From: Streptomyces sp. TRM68367
GTDB taxonomy: Bacteria; Actinomycetota; Actinomycetes; Streptomycetales; Streptomycetaceae
DNA length: 40,142 nt
Reading direction: 5' to 3'
NCBI RefSeq assembly: GCF_014495685.1
Contig: NZ_JACTVI010000076.1
Span: forward strand, 1-40,142
Made by a program: the position numbers and the translations under genes. The stretch's first letter is position 1. Each line of letters opens with the position of its first letter. Shown here in pieces: positions 1 to 8,760 of the stretch. The notes beneath the pieces were generated by a model. It searched no databases and was not told where the DNA came from. It worked only from the letters and a program-made list of their open reading frames with translations.

Positions 1-1847
1 TCCCGGTCCCCGGCGGCGCGGGCCGCGCGGGCGGCGCTGCGGCGGGACAGGGCGTCGAGCACGTCGCGTTCGCCGCGGCCGCGCAGCAGGAGCAGCACGA
101 AGGGGTCGGCGTCGAGGAGACGGGCGGTCTGGTAGCAGAGGGCGGCGGCGTGCTTGCAGGGGTGGCCGGAGTCGGGGCAGCTGCACCGGGGGTCGAGGTC
201 GCCGGGGCCGGGCAGCAGGGGTACTCCGCACTGGGCGAGGGACTGGGGCATCTCCTTGTCGAGGAGCGCGGCGATGTGGCCGGGCCGGTCGGCGGCGGCG
301 TCGAGGAACCGCGCCCAGTCGGCGTCGTCGAGCGTGCGCAGCCGCACCTGCACGCGGTACGGCCGCGGGCGGCTGCCCTGCACGTACGCCAGCAGGAGCC
401 CCGGCGTCACGGTGATGGCGTCCACCTGCCCCTGCTCGGCATACCCACGCCCACGCGCGAGCCGCTTGGCGTCCAGCGCGCCTTCCTCCAGCGCCGACAC
501 CCACGCGTTCCCCCACCACGTCTCGGCGAACCCCTGGTCGTCCGACGGCCGGGGCGGAAAGGCCGGGAAGGTACGACGCAGCTCACCGTCGCGGTCGGGG
601 GCGGCCATGGAGCGGGGAACGTGGGGGGTTGCGGGCGGGGGTGGATCGCTGGGGGTGGGCGCCTGAGGGGTCGCCGAGTGGGACGGAGCCGGGAGATCCG
701 GAGCCGCGGCGGACCCGCGCGCGTGGGCGACAGGGGCCCGGTGTGGCCCGGGGCGGTTGGTCTCGTGGGCCGCGGGTGAGTCGGTACGGCGATGCGCGGG
801 TGAGCCGCTACGGCGGCCATCGCCCGTGTCGGCCTCGGGGTGCTGGTGCGCGCCGGCCTCGGGGCGTACGGGTAGGCCGGCGCCATGGCGTCCAGGCACG
901 TCGGGACCGGGTCGTCCAGGTGACCCTGTACCGGCGCCTTCCGGTCCGCCCGCGTCAGAACCACCCGGTACGACGGCACCGATGCCCTCATGTGCGCCGA
1001 CTTCACGGCCTCCCGGTGCGTCGGTCGGCGGGGACGCGGAACTCCCGTACCGATGCTCGTCGTTGTCGGAGGTCTCCTCGTCCGGTCCGGTCGCTGCGGC
1101 AGGCATCTGGAACGCACCGGCGAGCAACTCCCGCACGTCACGCGCACGAACGTCGGCGGCCCGCCGGGGTTCGCGTCCCGCGCGGGAGTCGCCCGGGGCG
1201 GAACGCCGGGTTTGCCGCGCGGCATCGGTCCCCTCGGCCGAGCCGTCCTCCGCTCGTGCCCGGTGTGTCTCTGCACGAGCCGCGCGCAGCGCGTCGCGGG
1301 CGAGCTGCGCCGCGCTCGGGCGGAGGCGGTCCGCGCGGCCACCGCGAAGTGCCGACGCGGCCTCGTGCGTGCCGTCGAGCTGTGCCGTCTCCTCGTCGGC
1401 GGCGTTGTGCGAGCGGTCGCCGAGCGGTGTGTCCCGCAGGCCATCGGGGCTGTCCGCCGCCTCGCCCGACGCACCAGCAGTCCCTCGCTCCGCATCGCCG
1501 GAGACACCGTGCGCCGATGCCGGACCCTCCCCGTCCGCACCGGCCCCCGCCGCCCCGCTCTCCCCGGCTGTCCCGGCCCTCCGGGCCGCCACCGCCCTCC
1601 GCAGCGCCGCGCGCGCCACGTCGGCCGGGCGGGCGGTCTCCGGGGCCGCAGCTCGCCCGCGCACCGTTGGCTCTCCGCCGGACTCCCCGGCTCGCTCGGG
1701 CGCCGTCCGCTCCCCTCCAGCGCCCACTGCCCCCTCAGGCGCCGTCCGCTCCGTGCCCGGGTCAGGTCGCGTCGCCGGATCCGTCTCCGCCCGCTGCCGC
1801 GCGGCCCGTAGCGCGCGGCGGGCCTCGTCGGCGGGGCGGGGGGTCAT
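1..1847 (-). CDS. SWIM zinc-finger protein (3' end cut by window)
   Basis: The frame is open without a stop from the ATG at 1847 to base 1, so at least 615 residues are present and the C-terminus lies outside. A SWIM zinc finger (CxC then CxH) is seen at residues 555-566, read as CSCPDSGHPCKH (bases about 150-185). Before it, residues 414-550 look like the usual conserved start of actinobacterial SWIM proteins, including the motif FAETWWGNAWVSALEEG. Residues 1-413 are low-complexity, rich in Ala, Arg, Gly, Pro and Glu, with no domain I recognise. The start at 1847 overlaps the stop of the SNF2 gene by four bases (ATGA), which supports it. An internal ATG at 608 would give a compact SWIM protein without the long extension and is the main alternative. 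SWIM domains bind DNA or protein; with the SNF2 ATPase this is probably a nucleic-acid remodelling pair, but the role is inferred. Confidence 0.85.
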   Translation of the reverse strand, partial: MTPRPADEARRALRAARQRAETDPATRPDPGTERTAPEGAVGAGGERTAPERAGESGGEPTVRGRAAAPETARPADVARAALRRAVAARRAGTAGESGAAGAGADGEGPASAHGVSGDAERGTAGASGEAADSPDGLRDTPLGDRSHNAADEETAQLDGTHEAASALRGGRADRLRPSAAQLARDALRAARAETHRARAEDGSAEGTDAARQTRRSAPGDSRAGREPRRAADVRARDVRELLAGAFQMPAAATGPDEETSDNDEHRYGSSASPPTDAPGGREVGAHEGIGAVVPGGSDAGGPEGAGTGSPGRPGPDVPGRHGAGLPVRPEAGAHQHPEADTGDGRRSGSPAHRRTDSPAAHETNRPGPHRAPVAHARGSAAAPDLPAPSHSATPQAPTPSDPPPPATPHVPRSMAAPDRDGELRRTFPAFPPRPSDDQGFAETWWGNAWVSALEEGALDAKRLARGRGYAEQGQVDAITVTPGLLLAYVQGSRPRPYRVQVRLRTLDDADWARFLDAAADRPGHIAALLDKEMPQSLAQCGVPLLPGPGDLDPRCSCPDSGHPCKHAAALCYQTARLLDADPFVLLLLRGRGERDVLDALSRRSAARAARAAGDR

Positions 1848-4801
1848 GACGGCCTCCGGAGGGAGACCAGGTCGGACAGTTCGCGGTCCGTCAGTTCGGT
1901 GAGGGCGGACTCGCCGGAGCCGAGAATGGCGTCGGCCAGAGCGCGCTTGGCTTCCAGCATCTCTGCGATGCGGTCCTCGACCGTGCCCTCGGTGATGAGG
2001 CGGTGGACCTGGACCGGCTGGGTCTGGCCGATGCGGTACGCGCGGTCGGTGGCCTGTTCCTCGACGGCCGGGTTCCACCAGCGGTCGAAGTGGACGACGT
2101 GGCCCGCGCGGGTGAGGTTCAGGCCCGTGCCCGCCGCCTTCAGAGACAGGACCAGGACCGGGGTCGCGCCGCTCTGGAAGCGGTCCACCATGCGCTCGCG
2201 GTCGGGGACCGGTGTGCCGCCGTGCAGGAGGTCCACCGGCACCGCGCGAGCCGACAGGTGGGAGGTGATGAGGCGGGCCATGCCGACGTACTGCGTGAAG
2301 ACGAGGGCCGAGCCGTCCTCCGCGAGGAGGGTGTCCAGCAGCTCGTCGAGCAGGGTGAGTTTGCCGGAGCGGGCGGACAGGCGGTCTCCCCCGCCCGGGC
2401 CGGTCTCCTCCTTGAGGTACAGCGCCGGGTGGTTGCATATCTGCTTGAGCGAGGTCAGGAGCCCCAGCACCATGCCCCGGCGCGCCATGCCCTGCGCCGT
2501 TTCGATGGCCAGCATCGACTCGCGCACCACGGCCTCGTACAGCGCGGCCTGTTCGCGGGTGAGGGGCACCGGGTGGTCCGTCTCGGTCTTCGGCGGCAGT
2601 TCGGGCACGATGCCGGGGTCGGACTTCCTGCGGCGCAGGAGGAAGGGGCGTACGAGGCGGGACAGGCGCTCCACCGCCTCGCCGTTCTCATCGGCCCCGC
2701 CGTTCTCCACCGCTCGCGCGTGCCGGGCGCGGAAGGACTTCAGGGGGCCGAGCAGGCCCGGTGTCGTCCAGTCGAGCAGCGCCCAGAGTTCGGAGAGGTT
2801 GTTCTCCACCGGTGTGCCGGTCAGGGCCACGCGCGCGGGGGACGGGATGGTGCGCAGGGCCTTGGCCGTGGCCGAGTGCGGGTTCTTCACGTGCTGGGCC
2901 TCGTCGGCGACGACCATGCCCCACTTGTGCTGGGCGAGCGTCGGCGCCGCCGACCGCATCGTGCCGTACGTGGTGAGGACGAAACCGGCGTCCAGGTCGT
3001 CGAGGGTGCGGTCCGGGCCGTGGAAGCGGCGGACCGGCACCCCGGGCGCGAACCGGGTGATCTCCCGCTGCCAGTTGCCCAGCAGGGAGGCCGGGCAGAC
3101 CACCAGGGTGGGCTCGGTGCGCGCCCGGCGCAGGTGCAGCGCGATGACAGTGATCGTCTTGCCGAGGCCCATGTCGTCGGCGAGGCAGCCGCCGAGGCCG
3201 AGGGAGGTCATGAGGTCGAGCCAGGCCAGGCCCCGGAGCTGGTAGTCGCGGAGGGTGGCGTTCAGGGCCGGTGGTGGGTCGCCGGGGCGGATCCCGGCTG
3301 TCAGGCGGTCGCGCAGGGCGGCCAGCGTGCCGACCGGCACCGCCTCGACCGTCTCGCCGTCCACCTCGGCGCTGCCGCTGAGGGCGACGGAGAGCGCGTC
3401 GACCGGGTCGAGCAGGCCCAGCTCCCGCTTACGGGCCTTGCGCACGAGGGCCGGGTCGACCAGCACCCACCGGTCACGCAGCCGGACGACCGGCCGATGG
3501 GACTCGGCCAGGGCGTCCATCTCGCCCTCGCTGAGCGGATCGCCGCCGAGCGCCAGCTGCCAGCGGAACTGCAGCAGGTCCTCGCTCTCGAAGAAGCCGG
3601 TGCCGTCGGTCGCCGAGCCGGGCGCGGGCCGTACCACCGCCGAGGCGGTCAGGTCGTGGGCCAGGTCGCGCGGCCAGTGCACGGCGACCCCGGCGGCGGC
3701 GAGGCGGGTGGCCGCGATCCCCAGCAGATCGCTCAGCTCGTCCTCGGACAGGGCGAGGACGTCGGGTACGTCCTGCTCGGCGAGCCGGTCGAGCGGCGGC
3801 CAGACCCGCGCGGCCCGCCGCACCGCGAGGGCGGCGTCCACGCGCGCGCGGGGACCGAAGGCGTCGTCCGCCTCGCCCGCCCACAGGGCCGCCGCGTCGG
3901 CCACGAGGGTGGGGTCGGCGAGGCTGTGCACCTGGACGATCGCCGCGCCCGCACCCCGCACGCCGCCGTCTTCGCCGTCACGGTCGAAGAGGTCGTACGC
4001 CGACAGGTCCAGGCGGAGCGAGACGCGCACGCCCGCGTCCATGCCGGCGGCGACCTCGGCGGCCCAGTCCCGCGCGCCGGGCAGGCGCTGGGGCTCGCGG
4101 GCGGCGAAGGGCCTGCCCGTGGCGTACGGCGCGGCCGGGGTGCGGGGCAGGGTGTCCGCGACCGCGTCCAGGAAGGAGCGCACCAGCGCTTCCGGCTCGG
4201 GCAGCCGGATCGGGCCGGGGCCGGGCAGCGGGACGGCATGGCCCTCGTACGGCAGAGCGGTGGCGACCGCGCGCAGGTGCGCGATGTCGTCCGGGTCGAG
4301 CGGGCCGGCCCGCCAGGCGTCGTGGCCGCCGGCGGCCAGGCCGGGCAGCAGCCGGCCGCGCGCGGTCAGCCGCAGCGCGTGCAGGGCGGCGGCGCCCCAG
4401 CAGGCGGTGGCGGGGTGGGCGGCCGGGTCGTGCCGGGCCCGCACCAGGAGCGGCAGGGCCGCGCCGACCGGGAGCGTGAGTGCCGGGGTGGTGCGCCGCC
4501 GTACTCCGGTGCCGTGCCGTCGTACGACGGTGAGTTCGGTGTCCTCGGTGCGCAGCGGCCCGCCCTGCCCGCTCCGGTCCCCGGCGGGCAGCGGAGCGCT
4601 CTGCCCGGCCCGGTCCCCGGCGGACAGCCGCCCAGCCTGCGAGTCCCCGTCCTCGGCCAGCAGCGGTTCTCCCTGCGGGTCCCAGAAGGCGATCCGCCCC
4701 TCGCGCGGGAGGGGTGCGGGCAGGAAGACGGCCGCGAGCCGGACGGGAACCCGCGCCGCGCGCTCCCCCGCCCGCTCGGCCACCGCAGCCGTCTCGCTCA
4801 T
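1844..4801 (-). CDS. SNF2/SWI2-family DEAD-like helicase ATPase
   Basis: A 985-residue superfamily 2 ATPase of the bacterial SNF2 type. Helicase motifs appear in order: Walker A DDMGLGKT near residue 548, DEAQ box (DEAQHVKN) near 634, motif III (LTGTPVENN) after it, and in the C-terminal lobe LSLKAAGTGLNL and the motif VI block DRAYRIGQTQPVQVHR near 920. The N-terminal half matches the bacterial SNF2-associated region rather than a nuclease or RNA helicase. The frame extends upstream to 4870, but ATG 4801 has a strong ribosome site (GGGAGGTGA) about 8 bases ahead and gives MSETAAV, so I prefer it. The stop overlaps the SWIM gene start by four bases, making a translationally coupled pair. The family translocates on double-stranded DNA and remodels protein-DNA complexes. 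The biological target is unknown. Confidence 0.95.
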   Translation of the reverse strand: MSETAAVAERAGERAARVPVRLAAVFLPAPLPREGRIAFWDPQGEPLLAEDGDSQAGRLSAGDRAGQSAPLPAGDRSGQGGPLRTEDTELTVVRRHGTGVRRRTTPALTLPVGAALPLLVRARHDPAAHPATACWGAAALHALRLTARGRLLPGLAAGGHDAWRAGPLDPDDIAHLRAVATALPYEGHAVPLPGPGPIRLPEPEALVRSFLDAVADTLPRTPAAPYATGRPFAAREPQRLPGARDWAAEVAAGMDAGVRVSLRLDLSAYDLFDRDGEDGGVRGAGAAIVQVHSLADPTLVADAAALWAGEADDAFGPRARVDAALAVRRAARVWPPLDRLAEQDVPDVLALSEDELSDLLGIAATRLAAAGVAVHWPRDLAHDLTASAVVRPAPGSATDGTGFFESEDLLQFRWQLALGGDPLSEGEMDALAESHRPVVRLRDRWVLVDPALVRKARKRELGLLDPVDALSVALSGSAEVDGETVEAVPVGTLAALRDRLTAGIRPGDPPPALNATLRDYQLRGLAWLDLMTSLGLGGCLADDMGLGKTITVIALHLRRARTEPTLVVCPASLLGNWQREITRFAPGVPVRRFHGPDRTLDDLDAGFVLTTYGTMRSAAPTLAQHKWGMVVADEAQHVKNPHSATAKALRTIPSPARVALTGTPVENNLSELWALLDWTTPGLLGPLKSFRARHARAVENGGADENGEAVERLSRLVRPFLLRRRKSDPGIVPELPPKTETDHPVPLTREQAALYEAVVRESMLAIETAQGMARRGMVLGLLTSLKQICNHPALYLKEETGPGGGDRLSARSGKLTLLDELLDTLLAEDGSALVFTQYVGMARLITSHLSARAVPVDLLHGGTPVPDRERMVDRFQSGATPVLVLSLKAAGTGLNLTRAGHVVHFDRWWNPAVEEQATDRAYRIGQTQPVQVHRLITEGTVEDRIAEMLEAKRALADAILGSGESALTELTDRELSDLVSLRRPS

Positions 4802-4945
4802 CCGCCTGTCACCTCCCGCCCACGTGCCCGGACCCGGTGTCCGCGAACCGGCTGTCGCGGAACGTCGCACCCGATGTCCCCGACTCTACGGGCGGGGTCT
4901 GACAACCGGCCCCGGTGGCCGTCGGGGGCGGGCGCGGCGGGCGGT

Positions 4946-5524
4946 TCAGGGGATCGTGCGGGAGACGACGAACACCATGGGGGCGGCCGGGTTGGACAGG
5001 TTCACCATGACGTCGTGCGTGGGCGCCGGGTTCTTCTGCCGGTGGACGAAGCCCCACCACCCGTCGCCGTCGAATCGCCAGCCGGTGACGTGCAGGGCGC
5101 GGGCGCTGATGGTGGCGTCGCCCTTCTTCAGGTCCTTGCGGGTCACGCCCATGCCGGCCAGGAAGACGTCCAGACCCGCCTCGGTGGTCCGGAACTGGAC
5201 GTACAGGCGGCTGGTCTTCCAGTTGTTGGTCTCGTAGTACGCGATGTGCTCGGCCGGGTGCGGGACGGGCACCTGGTAGATGCGGCGCTGCAGCTTCGAC
5301 GGGTAGCCCTCGGTCAGGCCGGTCGCCGCGTACTTCGCCTCCTTGTCCCTGCCGCTGTCGCGGCTCTGGTTGGCGGAGATCACCAGGTAGCCGGCCGGGA
5401 CGCCGATGAGCAGCACGATGATCAGCAGGGTGAGCGCCCTGCGGCGGATCATGTGGCGGCGGTCCTCGGCCGGGCGCGGCGGCTCGTCCGCCGGCATGCC
5501 CTGGTGGGGCAGCGAAGCCGTCAC
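4946..5524 (-). CDS. Single-pass membrane protein of unknown function
   Basis: A 192-residue protein whose GTG start at 5524 overlaps the stop of the ROK kinase gene (GTGA), so it is probably translated from the same message. An N-terminal cytoplasmic stretch of about 28 residues ends in a basic patch (MIRRRA) and is followed by one hydrophobic segment at residues 29-50 (LTLLIIVLLIGVPAGYLVIS). The remaining 140 residues should therefore lie outside the membrane. I recognise no catalytic motif; the C-terminal part is rich in Trp, Tyr and charged residues. A much longer open frame runs upstream through the kinase gene in another phase, but it has no support. Function unknown; co-expression with the kinase is the only clue. 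Confidence 0.75.
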   Translation of the reverse strand: MTASLPHQGMPADEPPRPAEDRRHMIRRRALTLLIIVLLIGVPAGYLVISANQSRDSGRDKEAKYAATGLTEGYPSKLQRRIYQVPVPHPAEHIAYYETNNWKTSRLYVQFRTTEAGLDVFLAGMGVTRKDLKKGDATISARALHVTGWRFDGDGWWGFVHRQKNPAPTHDVMVNLSNPAAPMVFVVSRTIP

Positions 5525-6669
5525 AGCGCCTCCCGGGTACTGCGGCGGGCCTGCGCGTACCGCTCGTAGCGCTCGTACCGCTCCACCCGGCGGCGCTTGG
5601 CGCGGCGGAAGCGGCGGGCGACCAGGCGGGCGAGGTCGGCGGCGCCGACCATGCCGGCCTCGGGGCCGAGCTGGGCGCGCACGATACGGGCCTCGGGGCG
5701 GTAGCCGCGGCCGGTGAGGTGCCGCTTGAAGGCGTCCCGCGCGGGGACGATCAGCAGGTCGTCGGCGGCCGAGACACCGCCGCCGATCACGAAGCAGGAC
5801 GGGTCGAGGGCGGCGGCGAGGTTGGCGATGCCGACGCCGAGCCACTGCCCGATGTCCTGGAGCAGCTCGATGCACATGGCGTCGCCCTCGCGGGCCAGCT
5901 CGGTGATCATCGGGCCGGTGATGTCGGCGATGCTGCCCTTGACGTGCTCGATGATCCCGTACGCCACCGGCGAGTCGGCCGCGGCCAGTTCCCGCGCCTC
6001 CCTGACCAGCGCGTTGCCGGAGCTGTACTGCTCCCAGCAGCCGCGGTTGCCGCACGGGCAGCGGTGGCCGCCGGGCACGACCTGCATGTGCCCGAACTCG
6101 CCGGCGACGCCGTACTTGCCGCGTTTGACCTGGCCGTCCTCCAGGATGGCGCCGCCGATGCCGGTGCCGAGCGTGATCATCACGAGGTGGTCCTCGCCGC
6201 GGCCGGCCCCGAAGCGCCATTCGGCCCAGGCGGCGGAGTTGGCGTCGTTGTCGACCAGGACGGGGACGGCGAGGCGACTGGAGATGCGGTCCCGGAGCGG
6301 TTCGTTGCGCCAGGACAGGTGGGGCGCGAACAGGACGCGGTTGCGGTCGGCGTCGACCCAGCCGGCCGCGCCGATACCGACGGCGTGCACGTCGTGCCGG
6401 TCGGACAGGTCCAGGACCAGTTCGACGATGGTGTCCTCGACGACCTTGGGGCTCTTGGACTTGTCCGGGGTCTCCGTGCGGAGCCGCTCCAGGATGTTGC
6501 CGTCGGCGTCCACGACGCCCGCCATGACTTTGGTGCCGCCGATGTCGATGCCGACCGTCGGCACGCGGGGTGCCGACAGGTGGGAGCGGCGCTCGCGGGT
6601 GCCGACGGTTCGCAATACCGGGGCCCTGCGGGAGCCGATGGGGGCGGTGAAGTCGCGGTAGGTGCTCAT
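5521..6669 (-). CDS. ROK-family sugar kinase
   Basis: A 382-residue kinase of the ROK family (glucokinase, N-acetylglucosamine and N-acetylmannosamine kinases). The phosphate-binding motif GIDIGGTK is at residues 40-47, the catalytic Asp in DNDAN at residue 142, and the EFGH motif at 191-194. The zinc-binding cluster CPCGNRGCWE follows at 204-213. Before the domain there is a 35-residue basic N-terminal extension not found in the shortest family members. ATG 6669 was chosen because the upstream frame does not look coding. The gene lies downstream of a GntR/UTRA regulator on the same strand, with 162 bases between them that contain a candidate operator at 6798-6810. It probably phosphorylates a hexose or amino sugar; the exact sugar cannot be read from the sequence. 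Confidence 0.92.
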   Translation of the reverse strand: MSTYRDFTAPIGSRRAPVLRTVGTRERRSHLSAPRVPTVGIDIGGTKVMAGVVDADGNILERLRTETPDKSKSPKVVEDTIVELVLDLSDRHDVHAVGIGAAGWVDADRNRVLFAPHLSWRNEPLRDRISSRLAVPVLVDNDANSAAWAEWRFGAGRGEDHLVMITLGTGIGGAILEDGQVKRGKYGVAGEFGHMQVVPGGHRCPCGNRGCWEQYSSGNALVREARELAAADSPVAYGIIEHVKGSIADITGPMITELAREGDAMCIELLQDIGQWLGVGIANLAAALDPSCFVIGGGVSAADDLLIVPARDAFKRHLTGRGYRPEARIVRAQLGPEAGMVGAADLARLVARRFRRAKRRRVERYERYERYAQARRSTREAL

Positions 6670-6797
6670 CAAGGCCCGATTCTGCCTTATCCGGGGAAGC
6701 GGAGGGGTGGTGCGGATCGTTGCCCGGGGGCGGGTTGTGCATGGCTTGGCGCGCCGTTCCCCGCGCCGTTGGGTCGGAGCAGGGAGCGCGTCTCCGC

Positions 6798-6810
6798 ATT
6801 GTCCTGACAT
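6798..6810. promoter_or_regulatory. Candidate GntR operator upstream of ROK kinase
   Basis: The 13-mer ATTGTCCTGACAT lies 129 bases upstream of the ROK kinase start. It differs by one base from ATTGTCCGGACAT at 7645-7657, which sits between the GntR regulator gene and the dehydrogenase. The core TGTCC-TGACA is an imperfect inverted repeat (one mismatch). A near-copy at two promoters flanking one regulator gene is best explained as that regulator's binding site; this is inference. Confidence 0.5.
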
Positions 6811-6831
6811 TGGGACGAAACAAGCGGTCGG

Positions 6832-7596
6832 TCAGGGGCGTACCAAAAGCTGGAACTCGAAGCTGTAGCGCGACGGGCGGTATGTGTGGGTGCCGTACTC
6901 GACCGCGCGGCCGGTGTCGTCGAAGGTGACGCGCTGCATGGTGAGCAGGGGAGCGCCCGTGGGCTCGGCGAGGCGCTCGGCCTCGGCGGCGGTGGCCGCG
7001 CGGGCGCCGATGATCTGGCGGGCGCTGTGCAGGGTGATCCCGGCGGCGCGCATCAGGCGGTACAGGCCGGTGGCCTCCAGCTGGCCGGTGTCCAGGCCGA
7101 GCAGGCCGAGCGGCAGGAAGTTGCACAGGTACGCCATCGGCTCCCCGTGCGCGAGGCGCAGCCGCTCCACCCGGTGCACCTCGCTGTCCTCGGCCACACC
7201 GAGCGCGGCCGCGACCTCGGCGGTCGCCGGGACGACCGTGTTGACCAGGACCTTGGTGGCCGGGCGCTGGCCGGCCGCCTCCAGGTCGTCGTAGAGGCTG
7301 CTGAGTTCCAGCGGGCGCTTGACCTGGCTGTGCACGACCTGTGTGCCGACGCCGCGGCGGCGCACCAGCAGCCCCTTCTCGACCAGGGACTGGATGGCCT
7401 GGCGGACGGTGGGCCGGGACAGGCCGAGCCGCGCGGCGAGCTCGATCTCGTTGCCGAGCAGGCTGCCCGGGGTGAGCACTCCGTGCTCGATCGCGGCTTC
7501 CAGTTGCTGGGACAGCTGGAAGTACAGGGGCACCGGAGAACTCCGGTCCACGCTCAGGTCCAGCTGCACGGTCGGGTCCACTTCAGGTTTCGGCAC
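6832..7596 (-). CDS. GntR-family regulator, HutC/UTRA subfamily
   Basis: A 254-residue transcription factor. Residues about 20-90 form the GntR winged helix, with NEIELAARLGLSRPTVRQA as helix-turn-helix and GLLVRRRGVGTQVV as the wing. Residues about 105-250 form the UTRA effector domain that binds small ligands, often sugars or sugar phosphates. Length and domain order are normal for the family. It is transcribed away from the Gfo/Idh/MocA dehydrogenase and towards the ROK kinase. The perfect palindrome TGTCCGGACA at 7647-7656 lies 51 bases upstream of its own start, and a near copy precedes the kinase gene, so it probably controls itself and both neighbours. A phosphorylated sugar made by the ROK kinase is a plausible ligand, by analogy with DasR-like regulators, but is unproven. 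Confidence 0.92.
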   Translation of the reverse strand: MPKPEVDPTVQLDLSVDRSSPVPLYFQLSQQLEAAIEHGVLTPGSLLGNEIELAARLGLSRPTVRQAIQSLVEKGLLVRRRGVGTQVVHSQVKRPLELSSLYDDLEAAGQRPATKVLVNTVVPATAEVAAALGVAEDSEVHRVERLRLAHGEPMAYLCNFLPLGLLGLDTGQLEATGLYRLMRAAGITLHSARQIIGARAATAAEAERLAEPTGAPLLTMQRVTFDDTGRAVEYGTHTYRPSRYSFEFQLLVRP

Positions 7597-7644
7597 GGGG
7601 CGAGCGTAGCTTCACGCGTTGTTGACGGGAAGTCGTGTAGTTCG

Positions 7645-7657
7645 ATTGTCCGGACAT
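7645..7657. promoter_or_regulatory. Candidate GntR operator in divergent promoter
   Basis: ATTGTCCGGACAT contains the perfect 10-bp palindrome TGTCCGGACA (7647-7656). It lies between the divergent GntR gene (start 7596) and dehydrogenase gene (start 7698), about 40-50 bases from each start codon. A TTGACA hexamer follows at 7663-7668 and may be a -35 element for the dehydrogenase. The matching copy at 6798-6810 supports a specific binding site. Confidence 0.6.
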
Positions 7658-7697
7658 ACGGATTGACAGCGGGGGGCGGTGCCCGCACTTTGTTTCC

Positions 7698-8720
7698 ATG
7701 CGCATCGGGGTCATCGGTACGGGCCGCATCGGCACCATGCATGCGAACACACTGAGCCGCCACCGGGACGTCGGCTCCCTGATCCTCACGGACGCGGACG
7801 CCGCACGGGCCCAGGAACTGGCAAATCGGCTGGGCGAAACGGCGGCGCCGGGCGTGGACGAGATCTTCAAGTGGGGCGTGGACGCCGTGGTGATCACCAC
7901 GGCGACGCCGGCCCACGCCGAACTGATCGGTCGGGCAGCACGCTCGGGGCTGCCGGTGTTCTGCGAGAAGCCCGTCGCGCTCGATCTGCCGGGCACCCTG
8001 CAGGCGCTCGCCGAGGTCGAGGCGGCCGGGACCGTCCTGCAGATGGGCTTCCAGCGCCGCTTCGACACGGGCTACACGGGGGCGCGCGAGGCGGTGCGGT
8101 CCGGGCGGCTGGGCCGGCTGCACACGGTGCGGGCGCTGACCAGCGACCAGGCGCCGCCGCCGGCCAAGTATCTGCCGGTGTCCGGCGGGCTGTACCGGGA
8201 CACGCTGATCCACGACTTCGACGTCCTGCGGTGGGTGACGGGCCGTGAGGTGGCGGACGTGTACGCCGCCGGGTCGGACGCCGGGCCCCGGATGTTCCGG
8301 GAGGCGGGCGACGTCGACACCGCCGCGGCCGTGCTCACCCTCGACGACGGCACGCTCGCCACGGTCACCGGGACGCGGCTGAACGGCGCCGGGTACGACG
8401 TGCGCATGGAGCTGGCCGGGGAGCTGGACCAGGTCGTGGTCGGCCTGGACGACCGTACGCCGATCGCGTCCACCGAGCCGACCGGGCCGCCCGCGGCGGA
8501 CAAGCCGTGGACCGGGTTCCTGGAGCGCTTCGGGCCCGCGTACGAGGCGGAGCTGAACGCGTTCGTCGAGGTCGTGCGGGGTGAGCGCGCCAACCCCTGC
8601 GACGGCCGCGAGGCCCTGCAGGCGCTGCGGGTCGCCGAGGCCTGCGAGCTGTCCCGACGGGAGCGCAGGCCCGTACGGCTGGGGGAGATCGCGGGCGGCG
8701 CGGAGCCGGAGTTCGGGTGA
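7698..8720 (+). CDS. Gfo/Idh/MocA-family NAD(P)-dependent dehydrogenase
   Basis: A 340-residue oxidoreductase of the inositol 2-dehydrogenase/glucose-fructose oxidoreductase family. The N-terminal Rossmann fold opens with the dinucleotide-binding motif GVIGTGRIG at residues 4-12, and the family EKP motif (FCEKPVALD) lies near residues 91-99, where Lys acts in catalysis. The C-terminal half is the substrate-binding sheet with GGLYRDTLIHDFDVLRW, whose conserved Asp and His are typical of inositol-type dehydrogenases. It starts at ATG 7698, 101 bases from the divergent GntR gene. The best guess is oxidation of inositol or a related polyol or sugar. No other inositol-catabolism gene is present nearby, so it could act on a different sugar supplied through the ROK kinase locus. 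Confidence 0.9.
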   Translation: MRIGVIGTGRIGTMHANTLSRHRDVGSLILTDADAARAQELANRLGETAAPGVDEIFKWGVDAVVITTATPAHAELIGRAARSGLPVFCEKPVALDLPGTLQALAEVEAAGTVLQMGFQRRFDTGYTGAREAVRSGRLGRLHTVRALTSDQAPPPAKYLPVSGGLYRDTLIHDFDVLRWVTGREVADVYAAGSDAGPRMFREAGDVDTAAAVLTLDDGTLATVTGTRLNGAGYDVRMELAGELDQVVVGLDDRTPIASTEPTGPPAADKPWTGFLERFGPAYEAELNAFVEVVRGERANPCDGREALQALRVAEACELSRRERRPVRLGEIAGGAEPEFG

Positions 8721-8760
8721 GCTGGACGGCGGGGAGTTGACGGGTCGGCGGCACGCGCGC

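Noticed and set aside
2003..5569. Very long open frame on the plus strand opposite the SNF2 gene
   Set aside because: It lies antisense to a gene with complete helicase motifs; long antisense frames are expected at this base composition, and its translation has no domain.
4946..7126. 726-residue minus-strand frame joining the membrane protein to the kinase and GntR region
   Set aside because: Only its last 192 codons look like a protein; the rest overlaps the kinase in another phase, and a GTG start with GTGA coupling exists at 5524.
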